From the NCBI RefSeq assembly GCF_004125265.1, contig NZ_RDTE01000003.1, positions 1,426,001 through 1,490,000 of the forward strand: 64,000 nt of DNA, read 5' to 3'. The stretch comes from Streptomyces lydicus (GTDB lineage Bacteria > Actinomycetota > Actinomycetes > Streptomycetales > Streptomycetaceae). Every line of letters starts with the position of its first letter. The stretch's first letter is position 1. The position numbers and the translations under genes were made by a program. This document shows positions 50,825 through 59,811 of the stretch, one piece after another. The notes under the pieces were generated by a model. It was given only the letters and a program-made list of their open reading frames with translations. It did no database searches and was not told the origin of the DNA.

Positions 50825-51640
50825 CTACCGGGTCGGAGTGGCTCCGGGTACCGGCTCGACCGGAGCGTACTTCTGGGTGTCGAAATCGATGACCACCGGC
50901 TGCGGCTCGGAACCCACGCTGACGCGGACCCGGTACATGGTGCCGTCCGAGCCGACCCAGTAGCGCACGTTGCCCGCCGTACCGGAACGGCCAGGGGAGG
51001 ACGGCCCGGTCATGACGTCCACCCGATGCCCGTCCACCTGGTCTCGTCCGCGCCAGGCGGCGCCGTTCTGCGGCAGCAGTTGGGCGTTGTCGGGCCGGTC
51101 GCTGCCGAGACCGAGCGCGATGGTCAGCGAACTGTCCAACGCGCTGCCGGACGACAGCAGCGGACGGCGGTACCAGGCCGCGCGGGGCGGCGACGCGGGT
51201 GCGTGCGCTGGGGCGTTCGCCATCGGGTGGACGAACACCGAGGTGGCCGTCCACTCGATCAGCCCGTCGCCGGCGGTGTCGCGCCCGGTGCCGTGCACCA
51301 CGCCATAACCGAGCTTGGCCCGGTAGTCCACGGACCCGGTGACGGTCAGCCCGCCGGCGGTACCCGGCACAGTGATCGTCATCGCGCGGCCGTGCGCCTC
51401 GTAGTTTCGGAACCGCGTGATCGCCAGCCGGTTCGCCTCGTCCGACGTCAGTGCGCGCGGCCCGCCGGGGCCATTGCCGCCGTCGGCGAGAAGGAACGCG
51501 GCCACCGCGGCCACCGCGGCGGCCGCGGTGCCGATGACGGCTGCCGCCCGGCGTGGCCGCAGCCATCGGCGCCGGTCAGCCGCACGGTCCGGTAGAGCTT
51601 GGCGGTTTCTCACGCTCCGCACGCGGCTTGACGCTGACAC
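50825..51640 (-). CDS. Single-pass membrane protein, unknown function
   Basis: A 271-residue protein with a basic N-terminus, one transmembrane helix at about 30-52 (AAAVIGTAAAAVAAVAAFLL) and an extracytoplasmic part of about 220 residues containing beta-rich segments (VTGSVDYRAKLGYGVVHGT, VRYWVGSDGTMYRVRVSV). It resembles many Streptomyces envelope proteins of unknown function. The start is a GTG without a close ribosome binding site, so the N-terminus is uncertain. It is the gene after the wall-anchored protein on the same strand, separated by a terminator. Confidence 0.72.
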   Translation of the reverse strand: MSASSRVRSVRNRQALPDRAADRRRWLRPRRAAAVIGTAAAAVAAVAAFLLADGGNGPGGPRALTSDEANRLAITRFRNYEAHGRAMTITVPGTAGGLTVTGSVDYRAKLGYGVVHGTGRDTAGDGLIEWTATSVFVHPMANAPAHAPASPPRAAWYRRPLLSSGSALDSSLTIALGLGSDRPDNAQLLPQNGAAWRGRDQVDGHRVDVMTGPSSPGRSGTAGNVRYWVGSDGTMYRVRVSVGSEPQPVVIDFDTQKYAPVEPVPGATPTR

Positions 51641-51756
51641 TCTGCTGATTCATCCTCTCGGTCACCACGTGCTGAGCCACCGTGCGGTCGCGGCGGCACC
51701 CGGCAGTCCGGTGACAGACGACGCCAAGGCCGGCCCTCGTGGACCGGCCGAGAGGT

Positions 51757-51801
51757 GATCTGCCTGCCTGCCCCTCCGGACCGCGGGCAGGCAGGCAGAT
51801 C
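51757..51801 (-). terminator. Hairpin terminator after the wall-anchored protein gene
   Basis: Perfect 17-bp arms (51757-51773 and 51785-51801) built from repeated TGCC/GGCA units enclose an 11-nt loop, 17 bp past the stop codon. Confidence 0.9.
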
Positions 51802-51818
51802 GCTGTTGTTCGCTTCGT

Positions 51819-54485
51819 TCAGCGCTTCCGGACGCGGCGCTTCCGGCTCATGAACGCGATGACCAGGCCCGCACCCACCAGCAGACCGGCGAGGGCGATC
51901 ATCTTGGGCAGCCCGGACGTACCGGTGTGTGCCAACGAACCCCTGCTCCCACCGGACGGGGCCGGGTTGTCGGCAGGCGGCGCGGGTGACGGCGGCGTAG
52001 CGGCCGGTGGTGAGCTCGGGCCCGGCGTCGGGGGCAGGCTCGGCGTCGGGGGAGAGCTCGGAGACGACGTCGGGGTCGGGGTCGGGGGTGAACTCGGAGA
52101 CGACGTCGGGCTCGGGCTCGGGGTAGAGCCCGGGGGCAGCGTCGGGCTCGGGGTCGGCGTCGGGGTAGAGCCCGGGGGCAGCGTCGGGGTCGGGGTGGGC
52201 GTCGGCGTCGGGCTCGGCGTTGCCTTGGGGATGTACACCCCGGCGTCGATCGTGTGATCGACCCCGCCCGGCTTGGCCGGCGCGGTGACAGGCGTACGGC
52301 CGTTGCACAGCTGCCCGGCGGTCGGCGGGGTCACATTGGAGTCGTGCGCACGGTGGGCACCGGCTCGCGGGAGCGTGAACCGCAGCTCGCTCGCCGGGGG
52401 CCGACCGGGCACCTTGCTGGTGTCCGCGGTGCACACGTCGAACTGCACCGTGTATTTCGCGCCCGGTGTGAGCTGGTACGCGGCGCCGACACCACCGAAG
52501 TAGTACTCACCGGCGGCATTGGTCCTGGTCGTGGCGACCTGTTTGCCGTCCGCGTCCAGCAGGTTGATCGTCGCCCCCGGCAGCAGCACGTGCCCCGGGT
52601 CCTGGATCCCGTTGTGGTCGCCGTCGAACCACACGACATTGCCGATCTGGATCGGCGCGTTCGCCGCCGCGTACGCGATGTCACCGAGCCCGCCGGCCTT
52701 GCCGAACCCGCCTTGTTCCCGGCTGACGAACTGGAACCCGTTGGCGGTCGGGTTGTTGCCCGGGCCCTGGCCGGTCGTGATGTCGTGGTACCCGGTCCCT
52801 GAGGTCGCGACGTTGACGACCGGGTCGAACTCCGTGCTGACGACCCACTGCTGCTGCGGGATATAGGCCACCGACCCCAGCGCGGTCTCCTGGTGCGCGT
52901 TGGCGTAGAAGTCGCCCGGGAAGTATTCGACGACATCGGCGGCCTGGCCGCCATTGTTGGCGGGGGTGGCGTGGTTGGGGCAGCTCCCGGTGCCTTCCCA
53001 CTGGTATTCACCGGAGGGACCGGCGCAGACCATGGTGATGTCACCACCGGACATGCCGTTTTCCGCCGTGTCGTTCCCCGGGCGGGGGTCCAGCCCTCCC
53101 CAGCTGACCGCGTCCATGAACCGGTCGCGGAAACCCAGGATCATCGAGCCGTCCCGGGCGAAGGCGAGGGAGGCCAGCTCAGGCTGCGGATCGATGAAGA
53201 CGCCGCCCGCCTTCCGGTCGTCCCAGGTGTCCAGGCCGGTGTTCCACGGGTTCCAGTGGGTGGCCTTGTCGCCGGAACCGAAGACGGTGCCGCGTTTGTC
53301 CGTGAGCGGGTGGCTCAGCACCGTGGTGAACCGCTTGCCGTCGTAGGTGGAGACGAAGGCTTTCAGGTCCGCGCGCTGCTGCGTGCTCTCCGCGCTGCAC
53401 ACGCCGCCGACGTACAGCGTGTTGTTGTGGACCTGGAGACCGAACGGCCGCCAGTCGTCGGGGCTCGCGCACCCCGGGTCCGGGATCGCGGTCGTCGACT
53501 CGGGCGCCGCGGCGGTGGCCCCCCTCGCGTCGAAGCTCACCAGGCTGCGGGTCCGCAGGTTCACCGCGTACAGCGTGGAGCCGTCCTCCGACAGGGCCAC
53601 GCCACCGATGCTCTCCTTGCCCGGCGCGTCGGTGAACCCGGGATCCTTGATCATGTTGGCGGTGTCGTGCCGCGTCACCGCGGCGTCCGGCACCCGCGCG
53701 AACAGCTCCGGCGCACCCGAGCCGTTGACCGGCACCGTGTAGATCGCGCCCCCGCCCTGCGGCCCGTACGGGGCGTACCGGCGGGCGAACGCGCTCTGGA
53801 ACAGCCGGGTCCGGTACGTGTCGTACGCCAACCCGAACGTGGTGCCCACCTGGTCCTGCGTGGCCAGCGTGGCCGGGCACGCCACATCGGTGGGACATGT
53901 GCCCCGGGTCTTCGTCCCGAACGCCACCAACGCCCGGTTGTCGGTCCCGTTGGCGCCGTTGTGGACCGGCACGAAGTACCGCGAGTCCGGGAGCGTGTAG
54001 TCGGCCGGATCCCACACCCCCGTCACCACCGAGGCGTTCTTTCCGTCCGACACATCCACGAACGACGTGAAGCTGTCGAAGTGGTTGTCCCCCGTCGACG
54101 CGGGCGCCGCCCGCAGGTAGTCGCGGTACGGTGCCGGGATGCTGACGTCGACGCGGTATTGGCCACCGCTCAGCACGGTCGACCGCGACACCACGACCTT
54201 TCCCGTGGCATCCGTGACGCCGGCGGCATGGTGCCCGGCGGGGTCGGAGATCTCCACCTTCATGCCCCGCTGCGGTACGTCCATCGCGGCGTTGATCACG
54301 CCGGTGCCGAAGAAGTCGCGCAGCACCTGAACCGTCAGCGTGCCGTCGGCGGTCGAAGCGGCGGCCGGTCCAGCCGTCGCTCCCACGGCCCCGCCGGCCA
54401 GCAAAAGAACGGATAACCCCACGCGCGCCAGCGCCTCCACAAGCCTCCAGGCCGACCGGCGAGAGTCTCTGCCGACTCGTTTCAT
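51819..54485 (-). CDS. Large SdrD-B-like cell-wall-anchored protein with LAHTG sorting signal
   Basis: An 888-residue surface protein. A long Sec signal peptide covers residues 1-44. Residues 50-600 form a large domain of unknown fold with propeller-like segments. About 600-760 is an SdrD-B-like beta-sandwich (IGNVVWFDGDHNGIQDPG, GEYYFGGVG). A linker of about 80 residues rich in Pro, Thr and Ser follows. The C-terminus is a sorting signal: LAHTG (851-855), a hydrophobic helix and RKRRVRKR, fitting class E sortases that use LAXTG. GGAG lies 9 nt before the ATG. Confidence 0.88.
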   Translation of the reverse strand: MKRVGRDSRRSAWRLVEALARVGLSVLLLAGGAVGATAGPAAASTADGTLTVQVLRDFFGTGVINAAMDVPQRGMKVEISDPAGHHAAGVTDATGKVVVSRSTVLSGGQYRVDVSIPAPYRDYLRAAPASTGDNHFDSFTSFVDVSDGKNASVVTGVWDPADYTLPDSRYFVPVHNGANGTDNRALVAFGTKTRGTCPTDVACPATLATQDQVGTTFGLAYDTYRTRLFQSAFARRYAPYGPQGGGAIYTVPVNGSGAPELFARVPDAAVTRHDTANMIKDPGFTDAPGKESIGGVALSEDGSTLYAVNLRTRSLVSFDARGATAAAPESTTAIPDPGCASPDDWRPFGLQVHNNTLYVGGVCSAESTQQRADLKAFVSTYDGKRFTTVLSHPLTDKRGTVFGSGDKATHWNPWNTGLDTWDDRKAGGVFIDPQPELASLAFARDGSMILGFRDRFMDAVSWGGLDPRPGNDTAENGMSGGDITMVCAGPSGEYQWEGTGSCPNHATPANNGGQAADVVEYFPGDFYANAHQETALGSVAYIPQQQWVVSTEFDPVVNVATSGTGYHDITTGQGPGNNPTANGFQFVSREQGGFGKAGGLGDIAYAAANAPIQIGNVVWFDGDHNGIQDPGHVLLPGATINLLDADGKQVATTRTNAAGEYYFGGVGAAYQLTPGAKYTVQFDVCTADTSKVPGRPPASELRFTLPRAGAHRAHDSNVTPPTAGQLCNGRTPVTAPAKPGGVDHTIDAGVYIPKATPSPTPTPTPTPTLPPGSTPTPTPSPTLPPGSTPSPSPTSSPSSPPTPTPTSSPSSPPTPSLPPTPGPSSPPAATPPSPAPPADNPAPSGGSRGSLAHTGTSGLPKMIALAGLLVGAGLVIAFMSRKRRVRKR

Positions 54486-54597
54486 GGCATCACACTCCAC
54501 ATTTTTCTTGTCAGGAAAACGAAGCACCGCTTCTCGCTGCCGGTCCGCTTCATGGCCTCGGAAGCGAACACCGAGGCGAACACCACGCAAAAGAAAT

Positions 54598-54623
54598 GCG
54601 GTCCACGCTGTGACGTGGACCGC
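54598..54623 (-). terminator. Intrinsic-terminator-like hairpin in the leader of the wall-protein gene
   Basis: GCGGTCCACG and its complement form a 10-bp stem with a 6-nt loop. On the minus strand the stem is followed by ATTTCTTTT, a rare U-tract for this genome. It lies 113 bp upstream of the start codon, so it is either a leader attenuator or the end of an upstream transcript. Confidence 0.55.
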
Positions 54624-55029
54624 TTTGTGGTGATCGTTCGAGGATATTGCGGGCGGGCGATAAGCGTCGCAGGCCAGGAATAGCGAACATGCGTTCAGGG
54701 CTTCGGGCGGGACGGGCCTGAGTTGTGTCTTCTGGCAACTCCATCACGGTGCCCACGCCCCCCACCACCGACCTCACCGACCGCCATCGCGAGCAGCGCG
54801 CGACATCCTATCCGCCAAAGTCTCGCCGATACCCGCAGAACTCCTGATATCCCATCAGGATCCGCGATAATCCCCGAGTGCCCAGAAGATGACTACCGGA
54901 AGAATGTGCGACGGGAATGTGAGGCCGCTCCGCGGAAAGGGAATATGAACGGCCGTGCGAGCACTGCCGTTGTTCCTCACGTGGTGGTCGAGACCCATGA
55001 GGACGACCGACTGATCCGGACGACAGCCC
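54624..55029. other. Intergenic region upstream of the wall-protein gene
   Basis: Relatively AT-rich DNA between the amidase stop and the wall-protein leader. It contains the inverted repeat TCCTGAT-N5-ATCAGGA at 54842-54860, which may be an operator. No convincing gene is seen on either strand. It probably holds the promoter of the wall-protein gene. Confidence 0.45.
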
Positions 55030-56517
55030 TTAGCGGCGCGCCCCGTCGAGCGGTGCCGGATGGCCGGCCGGCCGCCGCTCGTGCCAGCGCAGATCGTCCT
55101 GGAGCTGGGCGGCCAGCGAGATCAGCCGCGGCTCGCCGTGGGCCGGGCCGAGCAGCTGGGCGCCCAGCGGCAGGCCGCCGGCGCTGAATCCGGCGGGGAC
55201 GCTCACGCCCGGCCAGCCGAGGACGTTCCACGGCCAGGCGTACGGACAGGCGGCGATCATGGCCTGATCCGTACGCCAGCCGCTGAGCTTGGCGAGGGTG
55301 CCGATCCGCGGCGGCGGGGTGGCGGTGGTCGGGGTCAGCAGGACGTCATAGGGGCCGAACAGCGCGCCGATCCGGCGCTGTTGACGCCTCTCGACGGCCC
55401 GCGCCCGGCGCAGTACCGGCCCGCCGAGCAGCCGTCCCATCCGCGCCGCCTCCCGGGTACGGCGGTCCAGGAGGGAGGGGTCGGGGACCCGGGCCGCCCA
55501 CTCCCCCACCCCGGCCGTGGCGCGCGGGACGAAGGCCAGTCCGACCAGTCCGTAGTCCGGCTCCGCCTCCTCCACGAAGTGCCCCAGCCGGACCAGCGTG
55601 CGGGCCACGCCCGTCACCGCTTCCCGGACATCGGGGTGCAGCGGCTTGGGGGTGAAGGTGAAGGCGGCCTTCCACGACAGCGCGATCCGCAGCCGGCCCG
55701 GGTCGCGGCGGGCCGCCTCGCTAGCCGCGATGGCGGGCGGCCGGTGCAGATCGCCGTCGTGGTTGCCGCTGGCCACGTCCAGCAGCAGCGCCGCGTCCTC
55801 GACCGTACGGGCCAGCGGTCCGATACCGGTGATGCCCTGGAAGGACTCCGGGTCCGGCCAGGTGGAGATGCGGCCGCGCTGGGGCTTGATGCCGACGAGA
55901 TGGGACCAGGCGGCGGGGATCCGGACCGAACCGGCGCCGTCGGTGCCGAGCGCGGCGGGTACCAGCCCGGCCGCGACCGCGGCGGCCGAACCGCCGGAGG
56001 AGCCGCCCGGAGTGTGGGCGAGGTTCCAGGGGTTGCAGGTGTTGCCGAAGGCCGGCCCCTCGGTGAACGGCCACTGCCCCAGTTCGCAGGCGTTGGTCTT
56101 GCCGACGATGATCGCCCCGGCCGCGCGCAGCCGCCGGACGACCTCGGCATCGCGCTCCTTGGGCGGGAACTCGCCGGCGCAGCCGAACGCGGTGGGCTCG
56201 CCCGCCACATCGGTGTCGTCCTTGACCGCGACCGGCACCCCGAGCAACGGCAGCCGCTCGCCGTGCGCCAGCCTGCGGTCGGCCTGTGCGGCCTCCGCCA
56301 TCGCCGCCTCGGCCCGTACCCGCCGGAAGGCGTTGACGCCGGCCTGGGTGGCCTCGATGCGTTCCAGCGACCGCCGTACCAGTGCGGTCGAGGTCACCCG
56401 CCCCTCGGCCAGCGCCCGCGCCTGCTCGGCGAGGCCTTCCCACTCCCCGGCCTCGGCACCGATGTGCCGGGCCGGGGCCGGACCGGTCCCGCTGTCCTGA
56501 CTCTCGTCAACACTCAC
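55030..56517 (-). CDS. Amidase (amidase-signature family)
   Basis: A 495-residue hydrolase. The Ser-cisSer-Lys triad is seen as Lys in VPVAVKDDTD, cis-Ser in GGSSGGSAAAVAAG and the nucleophile Ser in GTDGAGSVRIPA. It hydrolyses a small or aryl amide; the substrate is unknown, and without gatB or gatC nearby it is not the tRNA amidotransferase subunit. GTG start with AGGGAGGG upstream. It follows the second gamma-glutamyltransferase on the same strand after 222 bp. Confidence 0.92.
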   Translation of the reverse strand: MSVDESQDSGTGPAPARHIGAEAGEWEGLAEQARALAEGRVTSTALVRRSLERIEATQAGVNAFRRVRAEAAMAEAAQADRRLAHGERLPLLGVPVAVKDDTDVAGEPTAFGCAGEFPPKERDAEVVRRLRAAGAIIVGKTNACELGQWPFTEGPAFGNTCNPWNLAHTPGGSSGGSAAAVAAGLVPAALGTDGAGSVRIPAAWSHLVGIKPQRGRISTWPDPESFQGITGIGPLARTVEDAALLLDVASGNHDGDLHRPPAIAASEAARRDPGRLRIALSWKAAFTFTPKPLHPDVREAVTGVARTLVRLGHFVEEAEPDYGLVGLAFVPRATAGVGEWAARVPDPSLLDRRTREAARMGRLLGGPVLRRARAVERRQQRRIGALFGPYDVLLTPTTATPPPRIGTLAKLSGWRTDQAMIAACPYAWPWNVLGWPGVSVPAGFSAGGLPLGAQLLGPAHGEPRLISLAAQLQDDLRWHERRPAGHPAPLDGARR

Positions 56518-56739
56518 GCTGCGTGCCCTCCCTGGAACCGCTCATTCGAACGAACGGTCCCAGGAGGCTAATCGTCACGGCGAGGGCCATCAACGATGCC
56601 GCGCGGTGCGCCACATCGACGACACACGGACGGCACACAGCGGCCCGCCGCGTTCCGGCGGTGTGACGCCCGCCCGGTCACACACCAGGGGCGCGACGGG
56701 CGGTGCACACGGTGACGACGGGACACGCGGTGCGCGCCG

Positions 56740-58596
56740 TTACGACGGGTGGACGACCCTGGCCGAGCCGCCGCCGCGCCGTACCTTCTCCGCCGCGGCC
56801 AGCCAGCGGCCGTCCGGCAGCCGCTGGACGCCGGTCGCCGCGCCGATCTCCGGGTTCTGCTTGAACGCATGTCCGATCGCCTCGAGTTGCCCGCGGACCG
56901 GGCTGTTCCACAGGGCGGGTTCGAGTTCGGTGGTCGCCGCGTTGCGCTGGCTGGCGCGCGGCGCGGCGATGGCGTCGACCAGCGGCATTTTGCGGTCGAG
57001 GTGGTTGACCAGGGTCTGCAGCACGGTCGTGATGATGGTCGCGCCGCCGGGCGAACCGAGCGCCACCACCGGCCGGCCGTGGCGCAGCACGACCGTTGGT
57101 GAGAGGGACGAGCGCGGGCGCTTGCCGGGACCGGGAAGGTTGGGGTCATGAACCGCCGGATCGGCGGGCGCGAAGGAGAAGTCCGTGAGCTCGTTGTTGA
57201 GCAGGAAGCCGCGGTGCGGGACCACGATGCCGCTGCCGCCGGTCTGCTCGATGGTCAGGGTGTAGGCGACGACATTGCCCCACTTGTCGGCGACGGTCAG
57301 ATGGGTGGTGTTCTCCCCCTCGTACGTCGTCGGAGCAGCCTTGCCGCCGGTGGCGCAGCGCCGCGGGTGGCGGGGGTCGCCGGGTGCGAGGGGGCTGGTC
57401 AGCGCCTTGTCGTCGTGGATCAGGCAGGCGCGGGAGTCGGCGAAGCGCTGGGAGGTGAGGGCCTTGGCCGGCACGTCCTCCTGAGACGGGTCGCCGACCC
57501 AGCGGCCGCGGTCGGCGAAGGCGATCCGGCTCGCCTCCAGGTACCGGTGGAGGTACTGCTTCTCGCTCAGCCGGGAGACGTCGCTCCGTTCCAGGATGTT
57601 GAGCGCCTCGGCGATGGTGGTGCCGCCCGAGGAGGACGGCCCGATGCCGTAGACGTCGAGGCCCCGGTAGCGGGTGTGGGCCGGCGCCTGGCCGAGCGCC
57701 CGGTAGGCACGCAGATCGGCTGCGGTCAGCTTGCCGGGCCGCACCGTGCGGCCGGCTCCGGAGCGCACCGGTGGCTTGCCGACGGTACGGACGATGTCCC
57801 GGCCCAGTGCGCCGTCGTAGAGCGCCCGTACGCCCTTCGCCGCCAACTCCCCGTAGGTACGCGCCAGATCGGGGTTCTTGAACGTCGATCCGACCGCCGG
57901 CAGCTTGCCGCCGGGCAGGAAGAGGGCGGCGGTCGCGGGGAAGTCCTTGAAGCGCGCCTCGTTGTCCGCGGTCTGCTGCCGGAAGGTCGCATCGACGGTG
58001 AAGCCGTCCGCGGCCAGCTGCCGGGCGGGCCGCAGCACCTGCCCCAGCGACCGGCTGCCCCAGGCGCGCAGGGCGGTGTCCCAGGTGGCGGGGGTCCCCG
58101 GGGTGCCGACGCTCAGGCCGCTGGTGACCGCGTCGGCGAACGGGATCGGGGTGCCGTTCTCCAGGAAGAGGTCCCGGCCGGCGGAGCGCGGTGCGGTCTC
58201 CCGGCCGTCGAGGGTGCGTACGGTCCGGGTCCTGGCGTCGTAGGAGACGAAGTAGCCGCCGCCACCGATGCCCGAGGAGTAGGGCTCGGTGACGCCGAGG
58301 GCGGCGGCGGTGGCGACCGCCGCGTCCACGGCGTTGCCGCCCTGTTCGAGCACCGAAATACCGGCGGCCGAGGCGTCCGCGTCGACGCTGGAGACGGCGC
58401 CGCCGGAGCCGACGGCGACCGGCGTCTTCTCCGGTGCGGCGGTGGGGGCGCGGTCCTGGGCCGCGGGAGCCGGCCGGGCGGGGACGGCGGGTGCGGCGGG
58501 TGGTGCGGCGGGCGCGGCGGCGGCCGGGACCGCCACCAGGGAGCCGGCCAGCGCTGCGGCCGCTCCCAGGACGGTGAGGCGTCGGGCTCTGCTCAT
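56740..58596 (-). CDS. ggt: Gamma-glutamyltransferase, secreted
   Basis: A 618-residue Ntn-hydrolase precursor with a Sec signal peptide (SRARRLTVLGAAAALAGSL, cleavage near residue 30). The nucleophile after self-cleavage should be Thr430 in ENTTHLTVADKWGN; the large subunit has GGNAVDAAVA and GIGGGGYFV, and the small subunit GSPGGATIITT. It cleaves extracellular gamma-glutamyl compounds such as glutathione. AGGAGG precedes the ATG. It is much closer to classical enzymes than the cytoplasmic copy at 9955-11832. Confidence 0.94.
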   Translation of the reverse strand: MSRARRLTVLGAAAALAGSLVAVPAAAAPAAPPAAPAVPARPAPAAQDRAPTAAPEKTPVAVGSGGAVSSVDADASAAGISVLEQGGNAVDAAVATAAALGVTEPYSSGIGGGGYFVSYDARTRTVRTLDGRETAPRSAGRDLFLENGTPIPFADAVTSGLSVGTPGTPATWDTALRAWGSRSLGQVLRPARQLAADGFTVDATFRQQTADNEARFKDFPATAALFLPGGKLPAVGSTFKNPDLARTYGELAAKGVRALYDGALGRDIVRTVGKPPVRSGAGRTVRPGKLTAADLRAYRALGQAPAHTRYRGLDVYGIGPSSSGGTTIAEALNILERSDVSRLSEKQYLHRYLEASRIAFADRGRWVGDPSQEDVPAKALTSQRFADSRACLIHDDKALTSPLAPGDPRHPRRCATGGKAAPTTYEGENTTHLTVADKWGNVVAYTLTIEQTGGSGIVVPHRGFLLNNELTDFSFAPADPAVHDPNLPGPGKRPRSSLSPTVVLRHGRPVVALGSPGGATIITTVLQTLVNHLDRKMPLVDAIAAPRASQRNAATTELEPALWNSPVRGQLEAIGHAFKQNPEIGAATGVQRLPDGRWLAAAEKVRRGGGSARVVHPS

Positions 58597-58736
58597 ACCG
58601 GATATTCCTCCTGAGCGTGCGCACGGGGGGGGCGGCAGGGGCCGGAGCCTACTCGGCCCAACAGCCCGCGGACAGAGGGCTTTTCGCCTGCCGCCGCCCT
58701 GATGACGGCGGGCATCGGCTGCCCCCTTTTCCGTAC

Positions 58737-58766
58737 GGAACAGGTGGGAACAGGTGGGAACAGGTA
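58737..58766. repeat. Three 10-bp direct repeats GGAACAGGT(G/A)
   Basis: Three contiguous 10-bp units, one helical turn each, in the divergent spacer between the gamma-glutamyltransferase gene and the plus-strand gene at 58851. They are preceded by CCGTACGG and followed closely by CCGGTACGG. This could be a cooperative protein-binding site or a chance expansion. Confidence 0.6.
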
Positions 58767-58850
58767 GCCCGGTACGGACCGGGGCAAGCCGCCCCGGGCG
58801 CCCGCCCCGCCCTCGAACACCCACCCGGTGAGCCGCTACGCTCCCCGGCC

Positions 58851-59597
58851 ATGGACGACACCCTGCTGCTCCTGACCGTGGCGGCCGTGGCCCTGATCGT
58901 GGGCCTGGCGGCCGGCTGGGCCGTGCACGCGGCGACGGTCCGGCGGAAGCTGACCCGCGAACAGGGCTTCTTCGGGTTGCCGGACGGTTCGGAGTGCGTA
59001 CTGGTCACCCACCGGGACAGCTCCTCGGCGCACTGGAGCATCCCCCGCCATGACGCGCTGGCGCTGCTCGGGCTGGCGGCGGTGATCGAGAACTGTGGTG
59101 CGCACCCCGAGGTGGCCCCGCACGACACCGGCCTGCAGGGCTTCGGGGCGCGCACCGAGTTCTGTGTCGGTGACCCGACCGCGCACCGGCGGCTGGCGGC
59201 CCATCTGGCCAATCTGCTGCCGGGTGTCACGGTGCACCCGGGCGACGAGTCCGGCGCGGGCCGCGGCACCTTCACGATCGGCGGCACGGCGTACCGGATG
59301 GAGCCCGGCGCGGTCGAATACGTCCTGCTGGCGCGGCTGACCGCAGGGGAGGGCGGCGACCGCCCGGTGTTCCTGGCGGCCGGCCAGCGGCCGGTCACCC
59401 ACCGGGCCGCGGTCCGCCATCTGGTCCGCAACCGGGCCCGGCTGGCCCGTAAGCACGGCGCCGACGGCCAGTTCTGCCTGCTGCTGAAGGTGGTCAACTC
59501 GCAGGCGTACGGGCCCGATGTCGTCGAGCTGGTCGCCGATGTCACCAAGGCCGCGCTCACGGCGGCGGAACCGAAGGGCCACCGGGCGGCGGCCTGA
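58851..59597 (+). CDS. Membrane-anchored protein of unknown function
   Basis: A 248-residue protein with one N-terminal transmembrane helix (residues 4-26) and a soluble domain. The domain has a Cys-containing start (PDGSECVLVTHRDSSSAHWSIP), a segment VIENCGAHPEVAPHD and a C-terminal basic helix followed by FCLLLKVVNSQAYGPDVVELV. I do not recognise the family. The ATG has no strong ribosome binding site. It is followed by the repeat array and the antiporter gene on the same strand. Confidence 0.75.
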   Translation: MDDTLLLLTVAAVALIVGLAAGWAVHAATVRRKLTREQGFFGLPDGSECVLVTHRDSSSAHWSIPRHDALALLGLAAVIENCGAHPEVAPHDTGLQGFGARTEFCVGDPTAHRRLAAHLANLLPGVTVHPGDESGAGRGTFTIGGTAYRMEPGAVEYVLLARLTAGEGGDRPVFLAAGQRPVTHRAAVRHLVRNRARLARKHGADGQFCLLLKVVNSQAYGPDVVELVADVTKAALTAAEPKGHRAAA

Positions 59598-59665
59598 GAC
59601 CGGCAGAGCGACAGCCCGGCGGCCGGTCTCGGGCACGCCGGTCTCGGGCGGGCTGGTGGCGGGCG

Positions 59666-59740
59666 GGCCGGCCTCGGGCAGGCCGGCCTCGGGCAGGCCG
59701 GCCTCGGGCAGGCCGGCCTCGGGCAGGCCGGCCTCGGGCA
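59666..59740. repeat. 15-bp minisatellite, five perfect units
   Basis: Five identical tandem copies of GGCCGGCCTCGGGCA, flanked by partial copies (from about 59630). It begins after the stop of the membrane-anchored protein gene and ends 71 bp before the antiporter start. Confidence 0.95.
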
Positions 59741-59811
59741 GGCCGATCGTCCGTCCGCCGTTCCAGCGCACCGACGGGCAGCCACCCCGCCCTTCTGCCA
59801 AGCTCAAAGGC

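Noticed and set aside
51739..52257. Plus-strand frame with GVGVGVEPGG repeats
   Set aside because: It is the complement of the Pro/Thr/Ser linker of the wall-anchored protein; no independent evidence of coding.
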